Assembly: GCF_000024845.1 (NCBI RefSeq)
Contig: NC_013501.1
Location: 1,430,001-1,494,000, forward strand
DNA from: Rhodothermus marinus DSM 4252
GTDB taxonomy: Bacteria > Bacteroidota > Rhodothermia > Rhodothermales > Rhodothermaceae
Direction of reading: 5' to 3'
DNA: 64,000 nt
In this document: in pieces, positions 17,834 to 25,149 of the stretch
Numbering within the stretch: position 1 is the stretch's first letter
How the letters are laid out: every line of letters begins with the position of its first letter
Program-made: the position numbers and the translations under genes
The notes under the pieces: generated by a model
What the model was told of the DNA's origin: nothing
The model's input: only the letters and a program-made list of their open reading frames with translations
The model's database searches: none

Positions 17834-18877
17834 ATGCGACTCGAAGACATTCGCCGGGTAGATCCTCAGGGGATGTACGACGCCATCCGGGATTTCCCGG
17901 AGCAGTGGCGTCGGGGCCGAGAACTGGCCCGCGACTTCGATCCGGGCTTTACGGTCGAGGGCAAAGACCACCTGGTCGTCGCGGGCATGGGCGGTTCGGC
18001 CATCGGAGGCGACCTGCTGCGCACGCTGGTGGCCGACACGGCCCGCCTGCCGGTGACCGTCGTCCGGCACTACCAGTTGCCGGGCTTTGTGACGGAGCGT
18101 TCGGTCGTGATCGCTTCGAGCTATTCGGGCAATACGGAAGAAACGCTGGCCGCCTTCGAAGAGGCGCGGGCACGGGGCGCGACGGTCGTCTGCGTGGCAT
18201 CGGGTGGTGAGCTACTGCGACGCGCCCGGGCCGAAGGGCTCCCGTATTTGCAGATCCCGGGTGGTTTGCAGCCACGGGCTGCGCTGGGCTATTCATTCAC
18301 GGCGCTGCTGACCATCGCCGAGCACATCGGCCTGGTGGCACCCGACGAGGCGGCCTGGAACGAAACGCAGGAGCTGCTGGAGCAGCAGAGCGAAGTCTTC
18401 GGCGATCCGTCCGGCAACGACGCGCTGGAGCTGGCCGAGGCGTTGCAGGATCGCCTGCCCTTCATCTACAGCGGGACCGGACTCATGGAGGCCGTCAACC
18501 TGCGCTGGCGCTGCCAGATTCAGGAAAACGCCAAGCGGCTGGCCTCCGGTAACGTCTATCCCGAGTTGAACCACAACGAAATCATGGGTTGGGAGTACCC
18601 CGGCCCGCTGCACGAGATGATCGGGGTGATTGTGCTGCGCGACCGCGAGGATCATCCCCGCGTCCAGCAGCGCATGGAGGTGACGCGCGAGTTGATCTCG
18701 GACCGGGCCGGCTACTGGGCCGAGGTGCAGAGCCAGGGCGAAAGTCGTCTGGCCCGGATGATGTCGCTGGTGAACCTGGGCGACTGGGTCAGCCTGTACC
18801 TGGCCGTGCTGCTGGGTGTGGATCCGACACCGGTGCCGCTGATCGGACAGCTCAAAGAAACGCTGGCGCGTGTGTAA
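17834..18877 (+). CDS. bifunctional phosphoglucose/phosphomannose isomerase (SIS-domain type)
   Basis: 347 aa. It interconverts fructose-6-phosphate with glucose-6-phosphate and mannose-6-phosphate. It belongs to the small PGI/PMI family known from thermophiles and archaea rather than the 550-aa classical Pgi. Seen: the SIS fold with VVAGMGGSAIGGDLL, the phosphate loop ASSYSGNTEETLAAF, a second ligand segment PGGLQPRAALGYSF, YSGTGLMEAVNLRWRCQIQE and PELNHNEIMGWE with catalytic Glu/His candidates. It begins 38 bp after ptsI and is followed by its own terminator, so it may be the last gene of the adk-ptsI unit, although a separate promoter candidate exists. Confidence 0.93.
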   Translation: MRLEDIRRVDPQGMYDAIRDFPEQWRRGRELARDFDPGFTVEGKDHLVVAGMGGSAIGGDLLRTLVADTARLPVTVVRHYQLPGFVTERSVVIASSYSGNTEETLAAFEEARARGATVVCVASGGELLRRARAEGLPYLQIPGGLQPRAALGYSFTALLTIAEHIGLVAPDEAAWNETQELLEQQSEVFGDPSGNDALELAEALQDRLPFIYSGTGLMEAVNLRWRCQIQENAKRLASGNVYPELNHNEIMGWEYPGPLHEMIGVIVLRDREDHPRVQQRMEVTRELISDRAGYWAEVQSQGESRLARMMSLVNLGDWVSLYLAVLLGVDPTPVPLIGQLKETLARV

Positions 18878-18886
18878 GCGCCGAAG

Positions 18887-18914
18887 CCCCGTCCTGAGAG
18901 GGACGGGGTTTTCT
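18887..18914 (+). terminator. rho-independent terminator after the isomerase gene
   Basis: Perfect 8-bp stem CCCCGTCC / GGACGGGG, 6-base loop, then TTTTCT; 10 bp after the stop codon. Confidence 0.9.
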
Positions 18915-19025
18915 GTGTACGGGCCGGGAAATTGCGCGCCGGTAGCCGGTTGTTTCCAGAGAAAAGCAAGGCGTGTCAGTGAGTGGTAGCAGACAGGCCG
19001 TTTTTGAGGAAACGGAGCGCACCTC

Positions 19026-19820
19026 ATGAAAAGCCGAGCCATGGTATGGATGGCCGGGGTGCTGGTGCTGGTCGGTTGTACTGGTAGCCGTCCGGTCTCG
19101 CAACGTCCCGGCCTGCTGAGTACGCGCTGGGTGCAGACGTCGGCCGAGTACACCGCGCTGGCGCTGCAGGCTTACGAGATGGCCCGGCGCCAGCTCGTGC
19201 AGGCGCTGTCCGACAGCACCTGGACGGCCTACCCGGCGCAGGCCGACGCGCCGGATCTGGCCCGGCGTCCGCCGGCCGTGATCGTGGACGTGGACGAGAC
19301 CGTGCTCGACAACAGCCCCTATCAGGCCTGGCTCGTTGCGACGGGCCGGACTTTTGCGCCGGAGAGCTGGGCGCGCTGGGTGCAGGCTGCACAGGCCGAA
19401 CCTGTGCCCGGTGCTGTCGTGTTCGTACAGGAGGCGCGCCGGCACGGCGTCCAGGTCTTTTATGTGACCAACCGCACGGCCGACCTGGAGGAGGCCACCC
19501 GTCGTAACCTGCAGGCCGTCGGCTTCCCACTGCCGGACACGCTCGACGTAATCCTGACGCGTGGCGAGCGGCCCGAATGGGCATCTTCCGACAAAGAACC
19601 GCGCCGGGTATTCCTGGGCCAGCGCTATCGCATCCTGCTCCAGATCGGCGACCAGCTGGGCGACTTTATGTCCGATCCTGAAACCAGAGCCGAAGCACGG
19701 CGAGCACTGGTCCGGCGTTATCGCTCCTGGTGGGGCACGCGCTGGATCGTCCTGCCCAATCCGCAATACGGCGCCTGGCAGCGCGCACCGGATAGCCTCC
19801 GAACCTGGCCGGGCAATTGA
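19026..19820 (+). CDS. lipoprotein acid phosphatase / 5'-nucleotidase, e(P4) family
   Basis: 264 aa. The signal peptide ends in a lipobox LVGC with the lipidated Cys18, so the protein is anchored to a membrane facing the periplasm. The HAD nucleophile motif is VIVDVDETVLDN (Asp88 and Asp90). Further HAD motifs are FYVTNRTADLEEATRRNL (motif II Thr), KEPRR (motif III Lys) and QIGDQLGDF (motif IV Asp pair). The acid phosphatase class B/e(P4) lipoproteins release phosphate from nucleotides such as NMN outside the cytoplasm. Preceded by its own 112-bp spacer after a strong terminator, so it is separately transcribed. Confidence 0.92.
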   Translation: MKSRAMVWMAGVLVLVGCTGSRPVSQRPGLLSTRWVQTSAEYTALALQAYEMARRQLVQALSDSTWTAYPAQADAPDLARRPPAVIVDVDETVLDNSPYQAWLVATGRTFAPESWARWVQAAQAEPVPGAVVFVQEARRHGVQVFYVTNRTADLEEATRRNLQAVGFPLPDTLDVILTRGERPEWASSDKEPRRVFLGQRYRILLQIGDQLGDFMSDPETRAEARRALVRRYRSWWGTRWIVLPNPQYGAWQRAPDSLRTWPGN

Positions 19821-19910
19821 CAACGAGACACCGGACGGTTTGGACGAAAACGGGAACCTCCAGAAATAAGGTGCGATTTCCTTTTAGCCTATGCCTATGT
19901 GGAGGCGCTC

Positions 19911-20468
19911 ATGGCAATTCTGACCGTCCCGAAAGTTTTGCGTGAAAAGCTCGGCGACGAAGGTGTCGAGGCGCTCATCAATTTGCTCAACGAGGCGGCC
20001 CATCACGAGCGTAACAATCTGCTGGGGATTGTAGAGGAGCGTTTCGCGCGGCGGGTCGCCGAGACCGAAAAGCGCCTGGACAATCGCATCACCGAGGTGG
20101 AAGCGCGTCTGGAGCAGCGCATCACGGAGGAGGTGGCGAAGCTGGACCGTCGGATTACGGAGGAGGTGTCGCATCTGGAACAACGCATCGCTGCCGTAGA
20201 GGTGAAGCTTGACCGCCGAATTGCCGAGGTAGAGGCAAAGTTTAATGGCCGGATCTCCAAGGTTGAAGCGAAGCTCGACGGCCGGATCGCCGAAGTGGAG
20301 GCGAAGCTCGACAGCCGGATTGCCGAGGTGGAGGCGAAGCTTGATAGCCGGATTGCCGAGGTGAAAGTGATGCTAAGCGAGCGGTATGCAAGTCTGGTGC
20401 GCTGGATGTTTATTTTCTGGGCGGGACAGATCGGGGTGATTGTGGCGCTGTTTGCGCTGCTGCGTTGA
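19911..20468 (+). CDS. hendecad-repeat coiled-coil protein with C-terminal membrane anchor
   Basis: 185 aa from the ATG at 19911, which has GGAGG 5 bp upstream; an in-frame GTG at 19899 is less likely. The N-terminal segment (TVPKVLREKLGDEGVEALINLL) resembles the start of small DUF1640-like coiled-coil proteins. A long coiled coil follows from about residue 35 to 155. Its later half is an 11-residue repeat with consensus AKLDSRIAEVE, five units encoded by near-identical 33-bp DNA repeats. A single membrane helix closes the protein (WMFIFWAGQIGVIVALFALL). An 11-residue period implies a right-handed or straight coiled coil. Function unknown. Confidence 0.82.
   Translation: MAILTVPKVLREKLGDEGVEALINLLNEAAHHERNNLLGIVEERFARRVAETEKRLDNRITEVEARLEQRITEEVAKLDRRITEEVSHLEQRIAAVEVKLDRRIAEVEAKFNGRISKVEAKLDGRIAEVEAKLDSRIAEVEAKLDSRIAEVKVMLSERYASLVRWMFIFWAGQIGVIVALFALLR
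20190..20354 (+). repeat. tandem 33-bp repeats inside the coiled-coil gene
   Basis: Five consecutive 33-bp units starting at 20190, 20223, 20256, 20289 and 20322, each encoding one hendecad. The last three differ at only a few bases, mostly silent, which indicates recent unit duplication or homogenisation. A prime site for copy-number variation. Confidence 0.85.
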
Positions 20469-20580
20469 GGTCGCAACCCGGCCGGGTTGGCCCTCAAGGT
20501 GGACAGGTGTTCGGGTGGTTGGCTTTTTTATGGTGCTCTTTCCGTAGTATCCGGGGCTGTGGATGAAAGCCGATCTGTCG

Positions 20581-20588
20581 TATCTTTG
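20581..20588 (+). promoter_or_regulatory. Bacteroidetes-type -7 promoter element of the alkaline phosphatase gene (TATCTTTG)
   Basis: Exact match to TAnnTTTG, 34 bp upstream of the chosen ATG. The -33 partner is weak. Confidence 0.45.
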
Positions 20589-20622
20589 AACAGCCCGTGT
20601 TCATCAGATGGAGCGATGCACA

Positions 20623-21990
20623 ATGCGCTGGATATTGCTGTTTTTGGTGATGCTGTTGGGGGTCGGAGAAGGGGCTCGGGCCCAGTCGCCGCGTCCGAAG
20701 AACCTGATCCTGATGATTGCCGACGGGTGTGGTCCGGCCAGCATCACGATGGCCCGTGACTATGCCCGGGCCGTGCTGGGACGTGAGGAACTGACGCTGG
20801 ATGCCATTCAGACCGGTGCCGTGCGTACTGCTTCGGCCTCCAGCCGGGTGACCGACTCGGCCGCCGGGGCGACGGCCTATGCCTGCGGCGTCAAGACCTA
20901 CAACGGCGCGATTGCCGTCGATACGGCCGGACGCCCACTCGCCACGTTGCTCGAAGCGGCAAAAGCGCGTGGGATGGCGACCGGGCTGGTGGCGACCAGC
21001 CGGATCTCACACGCCACGCCGGCCGCCTTCGCCGCCCATGTGCCGCAGCGCGCCATGGAAAGCGAAATCGCCGCGCAGATGCTGGCGCAACGCGTCGATG
21101 TGCTGCTGGGGGGTGGCTGGAGCTATTTCCTGCCGACCGCGGAGGGCGGACGGAGACAGGACGGCCGCAATCTGCTGCGCGAAGCCGAAGCGATGGGCTA
21201 CCAGGTAGTGCGTACGGCCGCCGACTTCCGCCGGGGGGTGAGGAGACCGGTGCTGGGACTGTTCGGGCCAAGCCATCTGCCCTACGAGATTGACCGCGAC
21301 CCGGAAGAGGTCCCCTCGCTGGCCGAGATGACCCGCGCGGCACTCGAGCTGCTGGCGGACGATCCGGACGGCTTCTTCCTGATGGTGGAGGGCAGCCGCA
21401 TCGACCACGCCGGACATGCCAACGACGCCGCCGCCCACGTCCGCGAAGTGCTGGCTTACGATGAAGCCGTGGCCGTGGCGCTCGACTTTGCCCGCCGCGA
21501 CGGACAGACGCTCGTCGTCTCGGTGGCCGACCACGAGACGGGCGGTCTGTCGCTGGGGCGCAACGTGAACGGCCGCGGCGTCTACGACTGGCACCCGGAA
21601 GTGCTGGCCCGCGTGCAGGCTTCCTACGAACGGCTTATCCCGGCACTGCGCCGTTCGGAGCGACCCGACTCGCTCCTGCAGGCCTGGCTCGGGCTCGACA
21701 GCCTGCGCGCCGACGAGCAGGCGCTCGTCGCGCAGGCCACGGCCGAACCCGACACCTGGGCCGAGGTGGTTACCGAGCTGATCGGTCGCCGGGCCGTGGT
21801 GGGCTGGACCTCGAATGGCCACACCGCTGTGGACGTCAATCTGTACGCCTTCGGACCCGGCGCCGAACGGCTGGTGGGCAGCTTCGAGAATGACGAACTC
21901 GGCCGCTTACTGGCCGAACTCATGGGTTTCGACCTGCCAGCCCTGACCGAGACGCTCCGGCGGGAGGAAGCCGTCGGCGAAAGCCACTGA
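20623..21990 (+). CDS. phoA: alkaline phosphatase, secreted
   Basis: 455 aa. The signal peptide MRWILLFLVMLLGVGEGARA is followed by mature QSPRPKNLILMIADGCG, where the first metal-binding Asp lies. The active-site serine is Ser79 in RVTDSAAGATAYACG. Further metal ligands are HATPAAFAAH, GSRIDHAGHANDA, VADHETGG and SNGHTAVDV. It hydrolyses phosphomonoesters in the periplasm. I prefer the ATG at 20623 to the one at 20608 because GGAG lies 8 bp upstream of the former and the signal peptide then starts cleanly. A TATCTTTG promoter element lies upstream. The next gene begins 4 bp after the stop. Confidence 0.94.
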   Translation: MRWILLFLVMLLGVGEGARAQSPRPKNLILMIADGCGPASITMARDYARAVLGREELTLDAIQTGAVRTASASSRVTDSAAGATAYACGVKTYNGAIAVDTAGRPLATLLEAAKARGMATGLVATSRISHATPAAFAAHVPQRAMESEIAAQMLAQRVDVLLGGGWSYFLPTAEGGRRQDGRNLLREAEAMGYQVVRTAADFRRGVRRPVLGLFGPSHLPYEIDRDPEEVPSLAEMTRAALELLADDPDGFFLMVEGSRIDHAGHANDAAAHVREVLAYDEAVAVALDFARRDGQTLVVSVADHETGGLSLGRNVNGRGVYDWHPEVLARVQASYERLIPALRRSERPDSLLQAWLGLDSLRADEQALVAQATAEPDTWAEVVTELIGRRAVVGWTSNGHTAVDVNLYAFGPGAERLVGSFENDELGRLLAELMGFDLPALTETLRREEAVGESH

Positions 21991-21994
21991 GGGG

Positions 21995-23692
21995 ATGCAG
22001 CTCGACGCCGTTTCGTTCGTCGTCGTCGATACCGAGACGACGGGCTCCGGGCCTGCCGATCGGATCATCGAGCTGGCAGCCGTGCGTGTGCAGGGCGGCC
22101 GGATCGTCGAGCGCTTCGCCACGCTCATCAACCCCGGCCGCTCGGTACCTCCCTTCATCACGCGCCTGACCGGTATCACCACGGCTATGCTGGTGGGCAG
22201 GCCTTCGGCCGACGAGGTGCTACCGGACTTTCTGGACTTTCTGGGCGACGGCGTGCTGGTGGCGCACAACCTGGCCTTCGACCGCAAAATGCTGGAGGCC
22301 GAGCTGCAACGGATCGGCCTTGCCTGGCCCGGCAACCCCGCGTTGTGCACGCTCAGGCTGGCGCGTCGGCTGCTGCCCGGCCTGCCCGCAAAAGGGCTCG
22401 ACGGCCTGATTCGCTTCTATCAGATCCCTGTAGAAAACCGACATCGGGCCCTGGGCGACGCCGAGGCGACCGCCCACGTGCTGCTGCGTCTGCTGGAGGA
22501 AGCGCGCCGACAGTACGGGATCGATACGCTGGAGGCGCTGCTGACCTTCCAGCAGCAGCGCTATCCGCAGTACAAAAACGCAAGCCCGCTGGTGCGGCTG
22601 CGTGAAACGCTGCTGCCGCGGCTGCCCGAAGCGCCCGGCGTCTATCTGTTCCGGGACGAGCACGGGCGGCTTCTGTATGTGGGCAAGGCCCGCAACCTGC
22701 AGGCCCGCGTGCGTCAGCACCTGACGGCCGTTGAGGCCCATCCACCCCGGCTGCGCCAGATGGTGAGTGAGATTCGCCAGATCGAATGGCACGTGACGGC
22801 CACCGAACTGGAAGCCCTGCTGGAAGAATCCCGGCTCATCAAGCAGCACCAGCCCCGCTACAACCGGTTGCAGCGTCGCTACCGCACCCGACCTTTTCTG
22901 CGACTGGCGCTGCACGAAACCCCGCCCGTGCTCTCGCTTACGCCCGTGCTGCTCGACGACGGCGCCGAGTACTACGGTCCGCTGCCGGGGCGGCGTCAGG
23001 GACGTCGTGCGCTGGAAGCCCTGCAGGAGATTTTTCGGCTGCCCCGCCAGAATGCCCATCTGGTGCTGATGGGTCGTTGTCCACTTGCCGGCGGCGAGCT
23101 CTGCACGAATGCCTGCGCCGACGGGGAGGCCGAAGCGGTCGCCTGTGTGCGCCGGTTGCTCCGGGGAGGGTGTACGCATCCGCTTTCGTGGCTTGAGACG
23201 CAGATGCGGGCGGCCGCCGCCCGGCTGGAATTCGAAGCGGCGGCTCGCTACCGGGACCAACTCCGCCTGCTTACCCGCCTGCTGGAGCGGCCGCTACTGG
23301 CCGATGCGTCCGTGCTGGAGCGCGAGGCCGTGGTGCTCGTGCGCGAGACGCCCGACCGACTGGCCTGTTGCCTGGTGCAGGCGGGCCGCCCGGTGGCCGT
23401 TCGCGCCCTGCCGTTTCCGCCCTCACAGGACGCCATCGACGCACTCGTTGCCTGGGTTCGCGAACACCTTGCTGCGAAACGGTCTCCTGCAGCCTATCAT
23501 CACGCCGAGACCGACGCCATGCAACTCCTGGCGCACTGGATGCATCTTCACCGCGGACGACTCCGGCTGCTGCGTCGCCGTCCGGATGAGCCCATGGCAT
23601 CCTTCTGCCGCCGCCTCCGCCACGGTTTACGCCATCTTGTCCCTGATCAGACAGAACCTGACGCTTCCGGCGCATCGGAGGGCGGCGCATAA
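21995..23692 (+). CDS. DEDDh exonuclease fused to a UvrC-like GIY-YIG nuclease
   Basis: 565 aa. Residues 1-165 form a DnaQ-like 3'-5' exonuclease of the DEDDh type: DTETTGSGPADRIIEL (D12, E14), HNLAFDRKML, and NRHRALGDAEATA with the active His. Residues about 205-290 are a GIY-YIG nuclease domain: PEAPGVYLFRDEHGRLLYVG, then KARNLQARVRQHL. The remainder resembles the UvrC N-terminal half with a UVR-like segment (RLEFEAAARYRDQLRLLTRLL), but lacks the second nuclease and HhH part. A complete uvrC exists at 36.5-38.4 kb, so this is an extra Cho-like activity. Probable role: DNA repair incision plus strand trimming. It starts 4 bp after the alkaline phosphatase stop. Confidence 0.93.
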   Translation: MQLDAVSFVVVDTETTGSGPADRIIELAAVRVQGGRIVERFATLINPGRSVPPFITRLTGITTAMLVGRPSADEVLPDFLDFLGDGVLVAHNLAFDRKMLEAELQRIGLAWPGNPALCTLRLARRLLPGLPAKGLDGLIRFYQIPVENRHRALGDAEATAHVLLRLLEEARRQYGIDTLEALLTFQQQRYPQYKNASPLVRLRETLLPRLPEAPGVYLFRDEHGRLLYVGKARNLQARVRQHLTAVEAHPPRLRQMVSEIRQIEWHVTATELEALLEESRLIKQHQPRYNRLQRRYRTRPFLRLALHETPPVLSLTPVLLDDGAEYYGPLPGRRQGRRALEALQEIFRLPRQNAHLVLMGRCPLAGGELCTNACADGEAEAVACVRRLLRGGCTHPLSWLETQMRAAAARLEFEAAARYRDQLRLLTRLLERPLLADASVLEREAVVLVRETPDRLACCLVQAGRPVAVRALPFPPSQDAIDALVAWVREHLAAKRSPAAYHHAETDAMQLLAHWMHLHRGRLRLLRRRPDEPMASFCRRLRHGLRHLVPDQTEPDASGASEGGA

Positions 23693-23767
23693 GCGTTGAG
23701 AACAGGGCGGGATGATTTTAATTTGAAAACGTGGAAGAGACCACGTCAAACCTTCCGGGAGGAAGCC

Positions 23768-24865
23768 ATGAAGCGCGCATCGTTGCTGGGGATCATGCTG
23801 TTGGTGACCGGCTGCTGGCTGGTCTGGCCCATCCCATCGCAGGCACAGATCTGGAAACGACTGCAGCAGAAAGCGGAGGAAGCCGCCAAGCAGAAGGCCG
23901 AAGAGAAGGCGGCCGAAGAGGCCGAAGAAGCGATGGCCGGGGATTCGGACGACGGCATCGCCGATTTTCGCAAGCTCAAGGCGCTTTTGCCCGAGGAGGC
24001 GGCCGGACTGCCGCGTGTGCGGGCCGAAGGCTCGAAGGGCGGGGCGTTCGGCATCCGCACCTCAAAAGCCGAGGCTTTTTATGAGGAAGGCGACCGGAGC
24101 CTCCATATCGAGATCGTCGATCCCGGCACACTGCAGGGATTCGCGGCGCTGGGTTACAGCTGGATGCAGCAGGATATCGACCAGGAAGACGAGGACGGTT
24201 ACGAACGGACGCTGACGCTCGACGGTCGCCGCGCCTACGAAAAAGTCACCCGCTACGACGGCACCGTCGAAGCCGAACTCTCGACCGTGGTGGCCGACCG
24301 GTTCATCGTGAGCCTGGAAGGGACCAATGTGTCCCCCGAGGCGCTCCGCGAAGTGCTGCGCAGCATGGACCTGGCGGCGCTCGAGGAGATGGCAAAGGAA
24401 CTGGGCGAAGCGAAAGCGGAGTTGACCGACTTCCGGGTGCTCAAAGAGATGTTGCCTGAATCCATCGACGGACTGGAGCGGGTGGAGGCTTCCGGCGAGC
24501 GCAGCTCGGCCATGGGCATCCAGATCAGCCAGGCCACGGCCACCTACCGCGACGGCGACCGCGAGGTGCGGGTGAAGATCAGCGATATGGGCTCGATGCA
24601 GCAGATCATGGGCTTTGCGGCGGCCTGGATGCGCCAGGAGATCGACCGCGAGACCGAGCGCGGCTACGAGCGCACCATACGTTACCAGGGGCATCCGGCC
24701 TATGAGAAGATGGAGCGCCTGGAAGACGGCACCACGCACGCCACGCTGCAGGTGGTGGTGCGCGATCGCTACATGATCGAACTGGAGGGCACGAACGTCT
24801 CGATGGACGTGCTGCGGGCCGCGCTGGAGCAGATCGACCTGAGCCGCCTTGAGGGCGAAGGGTAA
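23768..24865 (+). CDS. secreted protein with two tandem copies of an unknown domain
   Basis: 365 aa from the ATG at 23768 (GGGAGGAAGCC upstream). The N-terminus is a signal sequence; it contains VTGC, which could be a lipobox, but SQA-Q is an equally good ordinary cleavage site. A lysine/glutamate/alanine-rich linker follows (QKAEEAAKQKAEEKAAEEAE). Two homologous domains are at about residues 66-205 and 221-363. Shared landmarks: DFR-LK--LPE, GI--S-A-A-Y-EGDR, G-A--WM-Q-ID-E-E-GYERT, Y-GH/R-AYEK, V--DR--I-LEGTNVS. No cysteine or catalytic pattern stands out. Envelope location is likely; function unknown. Confidence 0.8.
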   Translation: MKRASLLGIMLLVTGCWLVWPIPSQAQIWKRLQQKAEEAAKQKAEEKAAEEAEEAMAGDSDDGIADFRKLKALLPEEAAGLPRVRAEGSKGGAFGIRTSKAEAFYEEGDRSLHIEIVDPGTLQGFAALGYSWMQQDIDQEDEDGYERTLTLDGRRAYEKVTRYDGTVEAELSTVVADRFIVSLEGTNVSPEALREVLRSMDLAALEEMAKELGEAKAELTDFRVLKEMLPESIDGLERVEASGERSSAMGIQISQATATYRDGDREVRVKISDMGSMQQIMGFAAAWMRQEIDRETERGYERTIRYQGHPAYEKMERLEDGTTHATLQVVVRDRYMIELEGTNVSMDVLRAALEQIDLSRLEGEG

Positions 24866-25149
24866 TAGTCGGGCACGGAGCGAAGCGGCGTGTCGTCTTG
24901 GGGGACGCCACCACGGCTGACGCCTTCGTGGCTTACTACAGTCACGTGCCCGTAGTCGGGTACGGGGCGTAGCGAAGTTACATTACCCGGGCTACACAGC
25001 GCCCCTTCCGGGGGCGACGTTTTCCGGGTTAACGCAGAATTAAGGATCGGGTGAGCCGGGAACGGCCCGAAGGGGTGGCGGTTGGAAGCGGCGGATGTCA
25101 GTAAACCGCCAGGCGATATGTCCGAAGCGGACGAAGTGGGGCCTGTCCG
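24866..25149. other. 284-bp intergenic stretch with a repeated motif and hairpins
   Basis: No gene supported. It contains an imperfect direct repeat of about 20 bp (TAGTCGGGCACGGAGCGAAG at 24866 and TAGTCGGGTACGGGGCGTAG at 24953). An inverted pair CGGGCACG / CGTGCCCG spans the first copy. A CGCCCC/GGGGCG hairpin with loop TTCCG lies near 25000, without a U-run. It looks like a dispersed intergenic repeat element rather than a promoter region alone. Confidence 0.5.

Noticed and set aside
20190..20354. Possible CRISPR-like 33-bp repeats
   Set aside because: The units are contiguous without spacers, keep the reading frame and encode a coiled coil; no cas genes are near.
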